Assembly (NCBI RefSeq): GCF_014898815.1
Contig: NW_026515445.1
Coordinates: forward strand, 1,116,001-1,180,000
Direction of reading: 5' to 3'
Origin: Panonychus citri
Lineage: Eukaryota; Arthropoda; Arachnida; Trombidiformes; Tetranychidae
DNA: 64,000 bases
This document shows, piece after piece, positions 39,001 to 53,900 of the stretch. A program made the position numbers and the translations under genes. Under the pieces are notes generated by a model that was not told the origin of the DNA, searched no databases, and was given only the letters and a program-made list of their open reading frames with translations. The stretch's first letter is position 1; the number at the start of each line of letters is the position of its first letter.

Positions 39001-42000
39001 ACAAATGATGAATGGAAAAACAATGGCAAACAATAAACTTTGATCCAGCTTCTGAGTAATGTTGAGTGTTGATTGAGAACATTGATCGTCGTTTTTTGAC
39101 GCTTGATCTAATATCAAATCAATTCGCGTCTCAGTCGCGGTTTGTAGATCATTTTTCTCGTTGATTTGGCTCACATTAACAGAAGCTGAAGGTTTATGTC
39201 GTTTAAAATTTCCAAAAACTTTGAGATTCTTGTTCAATCCAGTTGAGATCTTTTGTTTTGATTTTGTAGGGAATGATTTCACTGAAACAGATCGAGATGA
39301 ATGAGGAATGGAAAGATCCGGAGACAAACTAGACATGATGAACTATGATATTAGAACATAAACACTGAAGGTGAACATTGAAAAGTGAATGAAGATTTAT
39401 TTTTGTCGACAAATGATTTACCTTCTTTTGTTCTCGATTAAATCACTAATTAGTGATCATTGTGTTGATTGGTTACATTTTATGAAAATGGAAGATTAGT
39501 ATTTGAATTTCAAAAATTTCAAAAAAAGGTTCAAAAATTAGAAAATAATTGGAAAAGGTAATAATTGAGTTGATTAAGTTCTCTTAGCCAATGAAAATGA
39601 ATTGATTATAACTCTAATTTTACAAGGACAAATATCTAGAATAATTTGTCTTTGTTTGTTATTGAGAAACAAAATTTGAAAATTACCTAATCAAATCAGT
39701 TGATCATTTTTAGAAACGAGATTCGGTTCTGATTTGCTAGCAGCAAGTATTTGCTGTAAGAATGAAGCATTGGCTGGATCCTTCAAGAAATCCAAGGTCT
39801 TTTGATCCATTAGCTTGATTTTACCAGCCGATTCACTCGATGCAGCAGATTTTGTTTCCGAAACACTTGAGCTATTGGAAGTTTCATCACAACTTTGATT
39901 TTCTCCTTCACCTCTTATTTTCTTGGACTTTCCAGAATCCATGATCATTTGTTTCCTTTTTTGAAAATTTGATTCACTTGGTATTGGCTGAGTAGCAGGA
40001 ATTTCCTCTTGTTGAAAGCTTTTTTCAGACCCACTTACAACGATTCCTGATTCATCTGCGGTGGATTCTTTAGCCTTCGCATTTTCTGAATCTGGGAAAA
40101 AAGATTCTGGTTCGATTAATCAAAGATCATCAGATTTTCATGGATATGTAACTTACCTAGAGGTGTAGATGACCGTATTGGAGCTTCAGAAGTCGTTTCT
40201 TCATTTTTGTTGTGAATGAGTGGAACATTTTGAGCCTTTGGTGAAAAAATAGGATTCGGAGGAGAAACTGCGAGAAAATTTGGAGAATTATTTTCCTCTT
40301 CATCTTCAAAAACAATAGTATTTAGAACTTCATCATCATCATCGAACTCGAAATCATCACTACTCTGTGATTGAGTAACGCGCTCTCCTTTCAAATTAGA
40401 TTTTTGATCAACACTTTCACCGATCATACGTAGATTTAAATCTAAGATCTTCGATTTTTCTTTGTCTTTGGCTTCGTTTTGAATTCCACTTGTACCTGGT
40501 TTTTCACTCATCAAATTATCATTGTTAGATTGCATTTCTAATTCTGTTTCTTTAGCGTCTTGGGTTTCCTCGTCTTGAGATTCTGGTTTTTCGATATTTG
40601 CAGATTCATTTTTCTTAGATTCATTATCTCGGATATTTTCAGTATCTTGGTTTTTCATTTCACTGATATCATGATTCAAACCTTCATCAGTCTCAGTTAT
40701 ATCTTCCTCGGCCTCTTGAGCATCATCTTGATTATGTATTTGTACTGGAGATCCAATGACCATAGAAACTTCTGGCATTATGATTCCACTTTTTCTCGTG
40801 TTTTTGGCCAATTGTTTTTGCGACGATTGTGTTTGCAATCTTCGATTTTTTGGTGGGGGTATAACTTCATCCTCGTCATCATCTTCATTTTCCTCTCTAT
40901 CACTTTCGATTCTCTCACCAAGATCATCTGATGATGTTTCATCCATATCATCCCACCCTTTTGCTGTCAAGATCTTAGTTCTCTTGTAGTGAATAGCTTT
41001 CGAGAGGACAGTACCAAGATGTTTTCTGTACCAGAATCGTAAGATTTTTACCACATTTCCTCATAGTGTGGTCAATAAGAGCTTGATAACGATCTGATCC
41101 ACGTCGCTTATCAACTTCTCCAGAAACTGGACATTTCAACGGATCATCATGATTCCATAGCTCCAGGAGTGATTTTCGACCACCAGATCCTTTCAGAGTT
41201 ACTCCAGTGATCCAATGGTCAGGAAAGCACATTTTCGCAAGTGTTGCGATTACTTGTGAAGGTTCACGATCTTGGTAAGAAGAAGGAAGAGGCCATAGCT
41301 TTTTATACTTCGATGATCTTACAGGTAAAGACCTTCGATCAACATTATGTTTCCAAGCTCCTTTGTTTTATCTTCTTCATTAATTATATGAATATCACAA
41401 GTAGCTGATGTTTCACTGAATGTTTCTTGCTTAGAAACTGAAGTTGATCTTCCGACATGATCAACGATTTCCAATAAGTTGTTATGAATCTGAGCTGATT
41501 CAATGAAGAGAAGAAAATTCGGCGAACTCGGAGGAAGATTGATGGCCATAGCTTTAAACTTTTTGATTCTGTCTCTAGTTACCTTGACAAGATCTTTAAT
41601 ATTTCCTTTATCTTGTTCAATTGAAGAAAATTGATTCTCGAAATTTAGTTGAATTGATGTCGACCCAGTTTCAGTTGAAGTAGATTGAACCTTAGTAGCA
41701 GAGGAACTGTCATCGGAAAGGTGAACTAGTTCATGGTCTTTTTTAGCATCTCTAGATGTCCTTGTTACTGAGTTAACATGACTGATGAAAGCGTTGAAGT
41801 CTTTGATCGCCACATGTTTGAAACTTGATTTTGGAATTCTATTTACCATGATGTTAGAAACCGCTAACCAATGATTGATTTTTTTGCTAAACATGGAAGT
41901 TTCTTGTCTTTGACTCTAGAACAAAATGATTTGTAAATAGCCATGATATCTTGAGAATCATCTAGAAAAAAAGATAAAATATCAATGATTCTACTCAAGA

Positions 42001-45000
42001 AATATTATTTAGAACTTACCTCCTACGCAAACGATCATCGCTGGTAAAGGTTTCCCTCCAAAAACTTGTATATTAACAATGTTATTTGCATGAACCCTTT
42101 CGGGTTTAATATCATTTGGGATCATAGTTTTTTGGATCTTGAATCCTATTGGAATTGATTGCTCAGTTTCTCCTTTATCCTTGACCCGAGTCAAAGCAAC
42201 AATCACTTTTTCATTAGCCATGAGATTACACAATGAACCAATTATGGTTGTTTGGTTAAAAAGAAATTTTGGCTTTCCTGTACTTTGTCTTGGTGAGATT
42301 CGTAAATTGTAACACTTTCGTTGATCAGTGTCCATAAAAAAACTAAAAACACTTTCACAAACACTTAAAGATGGTCGTTGTCTTAACCATTTGGTAAATT
42401 TAATAAAAACGTGGAAAAATTAAAACAATTGATTTAAAAGATTTAAAATCAACTTCCTTTTTTGATTAGATAAAATTTAATCTAATTTCTAATTTCCGCT
42501 GATAAGAGAAAGATTAAGTTGCCATAGCAACAAAGAGAATAGAACATTTAAATCATTCTATTCTAAATTTACTTTAGAATAGAACAAAATTAATTTTCTA
42601 TTCTAAAGAAGCTTTTCTGTTTAATTTAGTTTAATCTTCAAATTTAAATAGTTAATTGTTAATAAAAGTTAATTGATCTGTTTTCATATTTGTTCTTGTG
42701 CTTAGTTGATATTGTTTACTAGTAAGATTAAGTATCAAATATCTAAAATGTGTTCCATTACAACTAGAAGTGTTAACAGAAGAAAGAGAAAAGCTCATTC
42801 TATTCAACAATTAGAATATATTGATTCAATTCCTGATCTACAAGATTCACCATCATCAACAAGGTCTTCTAGTTATGAATTTGGTCTATTTAGTGATCAT
42901 GAACCAAATTTTTCTAACATCGAAGATAATAGTTCTAGTGATTCCCATTTCTCGGAAGATCCAGAGTCTACACAGATAATAAGAAAAGCCATTTACAATG
43001 AGGTTCTTGTTTCCGCTTTATTGAGTAAATGTAAATTAACATTAGCCGCTGCTGAGAATGTGATAAATTTATTCAACAATGTAAATCGAAGATTCTCCTG
43101 CGATCCTGTTATTCTACCCAGTGTTCGATATTTATGGGATAAAAGATCCAAAGACAATAAGATTGGTGTTTATATACTTTGTGATAAACAACATAGTCAT
43201 GGGCCATTTTTCGGTGAACCATCTAGTTATGGATCTTTTGAATGTGAACAAGAGATTCTAGAGGCAAATTTGAAAAATGATAAATATTTTTTACATATCC
43301 AATTGAAAGACCAGTTACAGAATCATTTACCCTTGATTCCTGATTCTCAATGGATGAGATCTTCAAATGAAGCATCAATAATCGACATTTCAAATGCAGG
43401 CCTAGCTAGTGAATGTAAAGCTAATTCACAGAGTGAAATTTCAAAATCACATTAACTCCATTCAGACGAAGTTCAAGCTGAAACAGTTCTAATGTGAAAA
43501 TATTTCCAATTTTCGTCTCGATCAATGAACTAAGACCAGAGTTTCGAAGGAGACATTTTCTTTTAGTTGGTTTATTCGTTGGCAAAGTGAAACCAGCTGT
43601 TGAAACTTATCTTGGTCCAATATGTGATGAGCTTCAAATGCTAGAAAAAGATCCTGTTTCATGGAAAAACGAATTTAATATTGAATCTCGAGCTACCTTT
43701 CATGTTATTGGATTAGTTGCTGATGCTCCGATGAGAGCTTTTTTACGCAGTGTTAGACAATATAATCACATCCATGGATGTGACTGGTGTTTAATTCAAG
43801 CGTCTACATCTCAAGGATCAAGATTCTACCCAAACCTACAAGAAACCCAAATCCATCCGTTGAAAAGAACCAAGAACGATTTTCTTCAATTTAACCATCT
43901 AAGATCAAGTGATAATGAAAGTCTCTCCGAAATACAACTTTCTCGCTTTTATGGAATAATTGGTGGTTCTCCTCTTCTTAATTTGGACAGTTTCAACATT
44001 GTCGATGGAGTGGCTGTTGAATACATGCACTGCATGATTCTAGGCATTTTTCGTGGGATGATATTACGAGGATGGTTCGGAGAAACTAGTTCAAATATCT
44101 TTGAAACAAGAGTTGATAAAAATTTCTTCAGGAAAGAGCTTTCGAAAAGAATCATGGACATCAAAGTTCCATCAGATGTCACGAGAAAACCACGAGATCT
44201 TGACCAGATTAAGTATTGGAAAAGCTCAGAATATGATGCTTTCCTTGCTTATTACTCTCTCGGAACCTTGAAAGGACTGCTCAAGCCGAAAATTTTGAAT
44301 CATCTCCTTTGTTTTGTGAAAATCTTGCAACTATCGCACAGTGGACCAATAGAACAGAATTCAATATCAGAGTTGAAAAATCTTATATGTGAATTTCAAA
44401 ATGGAGTCTTGGAATATTATGGAACATCTTTCATGTCTTACAATCTCCATATATTGTCACACCTACCTGACTCTGTCAAAAATCTTGGACCAACAAAGAA
44501 CATCTCTTCGTATCCATTGGAAAACTATATGGGAATTTTGAAAGACAAAGTTCGACGATCTTCGAACATTGCCCAGTCTCTGGTTAGAATTTTCATAAAT
44601 GATTTTCGTTATGATGAAATCTTGAATTCTATACTAACTTGGCCTCTCTTGGAAAGAGAAAAAAAAGATTTTGGTCTCGTTTCAAGGCTCAATTGGAATT
44701 CAAATTATTCGGATCAAATAGTTTCAATCAGAGAAAATAATCTTCCGTCAAATCATATTCATCAAACAATCAAAGATCTAATGAATTCTACTTTTGATGC
44801 TTCTTATTTTTTCTTGAAATCTGTTAAAATCAATGATAAAAGATTTTCCACCATCACCTATGGAGAAGATAAATTGTGTTGTGACTCTATTGTTGAACAT
44901 GGTAAAAGTTTCTTCAGAATAGAATTCATATTTCAATCTAACTCAACAATATTTTCTCTCTGTGATAGAATTGAAACAATTCCCATCAAAGTGAATTTCA

Positions 45001-48000
45001 AAGGAACTTGTGGATCTTATGTCTTTAACTTGCCTCAGTTTCATGAAGTGAAATCTATTGGAAAAGAAAAAAAGATCATCAAGCTAACAGAAAAGACCAA
45101 GAAATGTTTCATAATCAAAAGTACTAAGTTCCATTTCAAGTACCACCGAGATCTACTTGTCGAGCCTTTTCTGGTCAACTACTGAATCAAATTAGCTTTT
45201 TCTTTTCTCCAAGCGAAACTCACATTTTGCAGTTCTCTTTTTCTTGTGCTTTTTTTTCTTGTGATTTTTGTTATTAATTATTCTCTTTATATTTTTTGTG
45301 AACTTCTAACATCAGTGATCATCTGTGTGCATAAAATTTTCTCATTAATCAAAAGAATCTTGATCAAATTTTAGATTTTCTATTTCACCAAATCTACTAA
45401 ACAAAATAACATTGAAAAGCTATTGATTCTCTCAAATTTTAGCTTTTTCTTTCGTTTTCTTCTGTTTACTTTTATTTTCCTCCAGTGTTAATCTTGGATC
45501 TTAATCAAACATTCAATTATTGATCTTTGATAGTTCTATTTTCATCTGTATCATTTTTATCTTCTTCATTATCATCCTTCATCATTGTTCAATAATTTTC
45601 TTGTGTTCATCAAATGGCTAAAAGTGAGTTTCTTTTGTGAAAAAGCTTTTTTTGATTCAAATCTCAATCATATTGACAAAACATATTTTCTAACTTTCTA
45701 CTGATTTTTTAATTGTCAGAATCAGGATCTCAATTTATCAATAAAACAACTTCAAGGATAATCAATGGATCTATTCAAAAGAAAATTAAACGAAAAATAA
45801 TTCTAAAGGAAAAAGATTTTAAAATGTATATCCAAGAAACAAGTGTAAAGAAAATCAAAGATCAACCATTGAAGGAAATTTTTCAAGCCAATTGTTTATA
45901 TGAGAAATTTAAAAATTCAACCGAAGATTCGTCAATAGAAGTAGAGATCATGGATTACTCGCAAGAAATTAAGCCAATGGAATCACCATGATCATTGAAA
46001 ATACAATCCAATGAGATCAAAGAATTTAGAAACTATTTTGTTCACCTTTTATAAGCAATTCGATACTTCCATATTTTATACATCATTTACTGAAAATTTA
46101 TCAATGTTATCTATTCCAAATTCTATTCTATTCCAAATTCTATTCAATCAGTTATGATCTCTGTAATCAGATCATATCATTTTATACAGTAGAAATATGA
46201 AATTCCAAGTTCTTGAAAAAATTATTTTCAACATTAAAATGTTTTGTCTTTGAATCCAGCGCTAAATGTTGTGATCTTTTTTTCAATTTTCAACCCGCGA
46301 ACTTAGAAAAATAATTATGAGAATCTTTAAATTTCAAAATTTCTTAGACTCAATTTAGACAAAATTTTGAATCTTTTTGACTCTTTTATTCAAAATCATT
46401 TTGACAGATTTTGAGTCAATCATTGACTCAAAAAAGAGTCAAAATTTTGCCTTTTTCGTTCAAAAAATTTCTATATGTTGATTGGGCAGAATCACTTAAA
46501 TTTCAAGTTGACCTCACAAATGAATTTGTTAATACACCTCGGAAGATAACAGCACAATCAACTTCTTAAAATTCATTCTATCACAAAAAAAGCTGATATT
46601 ATCAACGATAACCAAGAGGAAACTCAATTATCACCAAGAGACTAATTTATAATGAATAAACTGATCTCTTGATTGTCTCAAGATACCTGATTGTTTATTA
46701 ACCAAATGAACTGTAATTAAGTCTCAAGCTAAAAACGTAAGTGTGAACGAAGGTGAATTACCTCCCATGGTCTCTTTTTCTTAATCAGAATAACATTCTA
46801 CTTGGATGACTCTTTTGTCATATTCATATTCTAGTTGATCTTTTGTTATATCAACTATTTAAACTGATAATCGATCCTCAGATTCAGTGAGAAAATGCAA
46901 AAAAAGTTCATCAGAGGAAAATTACTTCTAAATGGTTGGAACAACAAAAACAACAACAATCTAAGAATTGAGCCAACAACAAATTCAGAGGGAGAGATAG
47001 AGATAAAAGTATTCATCGGTGCGAATGAACAGAAAAAGTTCTCGAATTTTTTTTCAACCTTCCTGGAAAAGATTCACCTCAATATAATGGTTATCATGCA
47101 CTCGATTCCATTGTTTTCGCCTATTGTAATTTCATTATTATCATCTAACAAAAACAATGCTCCAGTTTCTGTAACAATATACATGGAGCTTGATGTAAAT
47201 GCTCAGGATGGTAAATGAAATCATCATTTCCATTTGAATCATCATATTTCATGATAACCTCATTACCTTTGGTGATAAAACAAGGATAATAATCTTGATA
47301 GACTTAAAATTTGAAACAACTTTCCTAGTTTAATCTATGTAACAGTTTATTAAAAGTGTTTAGTTCATTTTGAGCAAAAAAAGTTCTGTGGGTATTCATG
47401 CAAACGTATAACAAGAATAGGCTCAAATTTAACACCGATTGAGAATTGTATAAGTTGAAACCCACATGAAATTTTAGGATGATAAAATGAGTAAACCAGA
47501 TACTCTAAGTTGAAATGTTCAATTTTAATATTATCATGTTTCATGGTGGTGCATCAGACGAGGCAAAGTTCAAAAAATATTTCATGTTACTCTTGTGAGT
47601 TCATGGTGAAAATTTCTGTCTTGTCTCAATTTTGAGTTCTAATTGAGCATTGATTGAAATTTCACAATAAGATTTATTTGTTCATATTGTTACTGATAAT
47701 AATTCACTTATATTCAAATGTATTAATATAAATTTTCGTTCAGAATATTTATCTTTCCAAAATTTTATCTGGTCGCTGTTTAACTGAGTCAATATCATGA
47801 TTCTAGCTGATCAATGAATTTTACTCAGCTGATTAGATTCAGGGGATAGTTGAAGATTTTTTCACAGAAACTAAACTGAGTAATTGAAGAGGAATTGATA
47901 AATTGATTGAAATTAATATCAAAACATATCATGTAAACATTGTATTACATTCTCAGTATCAATTGATCATCGATTCCATCATCATGTTGAAATCTTTTGA

Positions 48001-50896
48001 AAAAAAATTTCTATGAGAATAAACCGAAAGAAGAGAATTTTTTCCAAATTTTTCATTTTCTACCCATTATAAGATGGAATTTTTTTATTCTTCTACTGAT
48101 ATTGTTATCTATTTTTCTCCTCAAAGATACAAACCAAATAACCTCAAGAGAAAACCCAACCCAATACCCACAAGGAATTATCAGAACTTTTGAGAAAGAA
48201 TGTCAATGATAAATATCAATACAATTTTCGGGTAAAATTTTTCGATTCCAAGAAATTTGATCAAAGACGACAAACTAATAAATCTAAGGATAATAATGAC
48301 TTTATGATGAGTATTCAATATATCATGGAAATGATAACATCTCAAGGTTTGTTCAAGTTAAAATAATAATCTTTTTTTTATTATCAGAATTCTGGGAATA
48401 CCTTTTAAAGAGAAAGGTGAGAAATGGAGATTACGAAAATGAAACTAGTATTATAATCAGCAAAGTGAAGACCAATGTCCAGTCAAAGAGAAAACATTAT
48501 CTCCTTCACAGAAGATTTTCCTTCGAGTGTTGAAGCCTTTGAGAAACATTGATTCTCATATGAAAGTAATATCGAAAGCTCCTGATAGTTTCACTTTCAC
48601 CCTAATCATCAGAATCGCAAATCATTGGGATCAGAACTTTTTTCTTCTTATTTTCGATTCTGCAAACAATCATCTATTACAATTCTCAATACACATTAGA
48701 CCTTGAAAATCAAACAAAACTCTTGGAGTTTCTTTACAAAAATTGATCATTGTTCCAATATGATCATCATCATGTTGGTCATTCTTTTAGAGTCTCCTGT
48801 TCATTTTTATTTGAGAATTTTCAGTTTATTCTTAGAATTCCAGATAAAGGAAAGAATTTCCAATTCTGGGAAATAATTGCTTCTTTTCCTCTTCTTCAAG
48901 CTTGTTATTCAATTGAAGAAAACAAAATAGAAAGATTGAAATCTAACTAAGAATCATCTTCATCTTCTTAAAGTTCATGGTAATATATTCAACATTCTGT
49001 AAGATAATTCAATTGAATATATACTGAGTAAATTATCTAGGAGGTAACTAATATCCTCGCCCAAGTTAATTAACATTTAATTTGCAAGTTAATTTGGATA
49101 ACTAATTGTTATCATCAATTTCACTTTCACATTATAATAATACAATCGTAATAGAAACACAAACAAGAGCAACATGTTGATTAATAAGTTGAACACAAAG
49201 TTATAGATTAAAGATTGAATATCTTATATCACTGAACTTTTATCATGAAATGATAAATTTCATAGGTGGATCATTCATCTATCATCTTGTTATTAATCAT
49301 GTTAATCTATTAACCCAGAAACTGTTTGTCTCTTTTTGGTGGCTGAGAAAAATGTAAATCATTCCCAGTGAATTGTAAAATCTTGGTTTACATTCAATGA
49401 GTTGAGATTCAATTCCTACTCGTGACCAGAATATTCATCAGATTATTACCATCATCATGATGGATATGATTGAGTAAACAGTTAAAACCTCATCGAGATG
49501 ATTTTTCTTTTTTTCATATTCAATCAAAATATTTGAACAAACAGAGAGATGATTAATTTTCATGATAAAATAACAAAATGATTGTAGTTGATGATATTCA
49601 GTATCATCATGACGAATTGAATTTGATTCATTGAATCATATGAATTGGCAAGAAAAAGGAAAAGTAAATTTCTCAATTGAAACAGAATTTTCATTTAAAC
49701 AACTGAACGATTTAGTTAATTGTAAGGTATTAATAGAATCCACTTACCGCAGTTAATAGTGATGGAAGACTTTCCGGTTTAGTGTCAACAATTAACGAGT
49801 AGATGTTGCGATTCTTAATATCCCTCAGGGTTTCCCTGAATATCTTTGGTTCAGTTTTTCGGAAAACGAATTGAACATTTTTGGGTAATGGAGGCTTGAC
49901 CAATTCTTGAAGTCCAATGAGCGCTAATTTGTGCCAAGAGACAGAAAAGAAAGATGAAAACAATGAATATCAAATGAACTTTTATCGAATTTGTAGGGAA
50001 AAATTTGACAGTTTGCAGAATGAATCAGGGGAAAAAAGTTCAACTGAGAATTGATAATTTTTTGCAAGTTCATGATAAATGTAAATGTTCATGTAAATTT
50101 CCTGGTTTGCAAGTAGAACAGAAAACGCAATGAATTTCAGAGCATCAACAGATTAAGAGATATACTTTTCTCCACCTTGATTCAGGGTGAAAATAGAAGG
50201 CGAAAAATTTACACCATGAGAATTGCCTTTGGGAATTTGCAGCATTTTCGAAATCAACATTTATCCAGATATCAAACCAATACATCAAGATTTACCTTTA
50301 CATTGTTGTTGTTTATTGAAATATTTTCTTTCTTCCAGATCGATATGATACCTTTACCATTTAAATGAATTCCCAGAGTTGATTTATCTTTGGTTCCATA
50401 GGGAAAAGAGGATTGGCAATAGATATCATGGAGTTGAGTTTTCAAAATGTTCATGTTATATTATCAGTTTTATGAAGAAACTGTGTTTGTTTTCATTTTC
50501 CGCTGAACTTTTATTCTTGTTTCATGAGAAATTATCGGGAGCATTATCATTACTATTAATCTGAGAGATACTTTAAGCTGAACATGACAAATTCATGATA
50601 ACCATGAATCATGTAAAACAAAAAGTTGATAGAAAGAAATGTATATATAAAAAAAGAGGAGAAAATCATTTTCTCCACCACCATGAACATGTAACAATAC
50701 AGAATATGCATAATATGTTGTTGCAATTGCAAAAAAACATTCTCTCTCAAATATTCCAATGTTTTCTCAACCTTTATTAACCTGTAATCATTCACTCAAT
50801 AATATGAGTAATATATGAAAATCCAAAGAACAATAATCTTCCATGATAAATATCTCTCAACATGGAAATTATCTGATTAAAGAAAGAAAGAAAGAG

Positions 50897-50938
<42 letters not shown>

Positions 50939-53900
50939 AAATTTCATGAAGACAATGATTGTTACTATTATGTTGGTATGTTAATTTCATGAGGGCCAAA
51001 AATTTCACTCTCACTTTAACTTGTGAAATTATTAACATCAAGTAACACATATTATCTGATGGCTCATGGAAATGTTTCTAGAATAAGTTGAATCTGAGAG
51101 CCATGAGCTTATTCCAACATTTCCTATGTCCATTTATTTATCATCTTCATACATATTAATAATCAAGTTATCATCATTCCATGTGACATATTATTTTCAT
51201 CATCAACATGATGATAAACTGAATGAAACTTTTCAACAGCTTCAACCATTTGTGTTCCTTATCATTTTCATGGATCCTTGAATTCAATTGCATGATTACT
51301 TCTTGACGAAAGAAAAAAAAACTGACCAAAAGGATAAGTAATACCTAAAGAATATCAACAGAAAAATGTTACATGGTAAATTCATGGAAATTCAACATTT
51401 TTCTTGCAATTTCAACAAAAATAATATTCATTTATGCTTCATGAGAGATTATCTGTTATTATAATTAACCTTTTCCTTTTCCTCTTAATCATCATAATGT
51501 TTCATTCTGATCATCATGAGTAATTTCATTCTTTTTTACTTTCAACCATCTTAGTGACACTTTTAGAAATTTAAGTTGAACTCTTTTTCCTTTTCAGAAA
51601 TTTTCCTTCTCATGATAATTCCGGTTGTTTGACCTGCTACTTTATTCACTATTCATCATGTAAACTTATCTTCGGAAAAGTGATTATTCCAAATCCCTGA
51701 AAAAAAGAGATACTTATAGTATATAAAGCATTTCTTTTTCTCTTATTATAATAACCATGGGATAGAAATCGGAGAATCACAGAATCCATGGAATCCATTC
51801 TATCCAATGGTTAACCTGTTAAATGGTTCATTTGAGTTTCCATTCGCATCATTCATCTGATGCAAATCTTTCAGCTTACTCATCATCTCACTTATTTCCT
51901 CTTTACTCTCTCACATCTATTTTCATCCTTCTTATCATCATCTACCTGGTTTCATCTTCCACTTTTATCATTTGCTACTTTATCTCTTTGCTTGATATTA
52001 AGATTATTTAAGATAATGAAGATGAGGAAGAAGAATGTTCCATTCCTGATAAAATGAAACCAGTCAAACTGATGACAGCTCCTGAAGAAGAAGATGATGA
52101 TGATGATGATAGAGAAAAGGATGAAATTCATAGATGATCCCGAGTAACCGGATAGATGGATTTTCAGATTGCACGTCAATCTCAATAAATTTTTTCTCTT
52201 CTATTTTTTTCTCCTTCTGAACAAATTCTGTTTCTTGTTCAGATTATTCTGCATACAAGCATATTCTTTTGTCACGTCAGGAATAATTTTCATATATAAT
52301 AACAGGGAGATTCTTTCAGAGGATCAAGAAAAAATGGTGGATACACTTGACACCTTCATGAGAAACTTTCACCTTATCATCACATGATAAATATGAAACT
52401 GAATCAAGAATCGCAAAGAAAAACCAAACAGGAGAAAGAGAGAGAGAGAGAGATGAATATGAACCGAGAAAAGTTTTAAATTCATGGTTGAATTCATGCT
52501 GGAAAAACTGACCACTGAATTTACTTTCATACATACTGATTCTGACTCTTTTTGGGTTAATAACTCAATATGAATATCATGTAATCAATATTTGAACAGA
52601 AGAAAATTCAATTTTGAATTTATCGAGAAACAAATAACCCGATTCATGATATAACTCACTTCTAATTCTGGACATTTAGTCAAATTCTGAATATAATTCT
52701 TATAACCAATTTAATATCAATGCTAGAATAAGATGAAATTATTTCCCTGAAACTGATGAATATAAATCAACTGGATCGTGGAATCGGATGAAAATGAATC
52801 ACAATCTGAATGGTGAGTATTCAATGGTATTAGATGGAAAAAAGTGATTTCCTTTCATCTTCCAATGAAGCATCATCTTATTTCATCTTCATTTTTCTCA
52901 CAATTATTATCTTCCATCGCCTTTGTTTCCATATTAATAAAAAGAAAAGGATGAGGAGGTGGTGAATGGATGGTGTTAGTGGTTGGAGAAAAAATTTAAT
53001 AGAAAAGAAAAGAAAAAAATGAAAGAGCTAAAAAAAAGTCAAGAATGAGAAGGATAAAAAATAGAAGATGAAACTTCCTCTTCCGATACTGATACACTAC
53101 CGATTCTCGGGTGACAATAATAAGGAAGCATGAGAATAAAGAAAAAGAGATACTCATGGATCTTCAATCTGAGTAAATTCTGGTCAGAATACTGATGAGA
53201 GGAAGAGGGTGTGAGTATCTGACTAAGACAGATTTTCCTCCTTCCTCCCTGAACATTCAATAATATTGTTTGTTTGTTTGCTGTTGAAAGAGTTAACACC
53301 CAGTTCGAGTTTTTTTTTCTTTTCTGATGTTACTCTTCAATAAGATTGAGCACTGGGATTGGATTGATGCCCAGATCATGATGATGATCAGACAAAAAGA
53401 AAATGAAAGTAAAAGAATGAGAGAGAGAGAGAGAGAACGAAACTAGAGTTCATCTTATAACATAAACTATTCAGTTCATACATCCAATTGATAGACAACA
53501 CCAACAACAGTTTATTCAATTCTTTTCGTCTTCTGAGCTTTTTCATAATCATCTCTTCATCTTATGTATTCATCTTCATGTTTATTCACTTTAGTGTCTC
53601 TCTCCCTCTATCATCTCACTACCACCCACTCTCACCACCTCATTTCAATCTTTTTTCCCATGTAACTCTGTTTCTCATGTTATTGACAATATTGTTGCTC
53701 TGTCTTTGTGCATTATATTGTAAGGATGATGAAGATGGAAAGAGAAATAAAAAGAAAAGTTGATAAGTTAATGCTAGAGAGATGATTATCATCGCCATGA
53801 TACTGAAAAGATCAACTCATCATAGAATTCAATTCATCTGAATGTTATCCAAAGTATTCATCAAATCAAACATCATGAAAACAAATGAAATAATATCAAT

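Larger units (their letters stand above)
36966..46455. mobile_element. CACTA/EnSpm-like DNA transposon in kainate receptor intron 4
   Basis: About 9.5 kb. Both ends carry arrays of the same short word in both orientations (TTGACTC/GAGTCAA): about 36966-37215 on the left and 46347-46455 on the right. Such subterminal arrays are typical of CACTA elements. Inside are a CACTA-type transposase (+), a small two-exon basic protein gene (+), and two multi-exon accessory genes (-) that diverge from the transposase across a roughly 400 bp shared promoter region. Exact termini and target-site duplication could not be fixed: CAGTGAGGAGTCAAAAA near 36969 is the best left-end candidate, but no clean inverted partner is seen on the right. 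About six coding lesions suggest an inactive copy. Confidence 0.8.

Noticed and set aside
46895..47218. 107-codon plus-strand open frame next to the transposon
   Set aside because: Asn/Lys/Ile-rich chance composition, outside the right subterminal repeats, no domain.
53488..53763. Open frame resembling a small membrane protein with charged tail
   Set aside because: The long form starts at TTG; the ATG form is about 61 residues. It lies antisense in a receptor intron within TC-rich sequence; nothing beyond hydrophobicity supports it.
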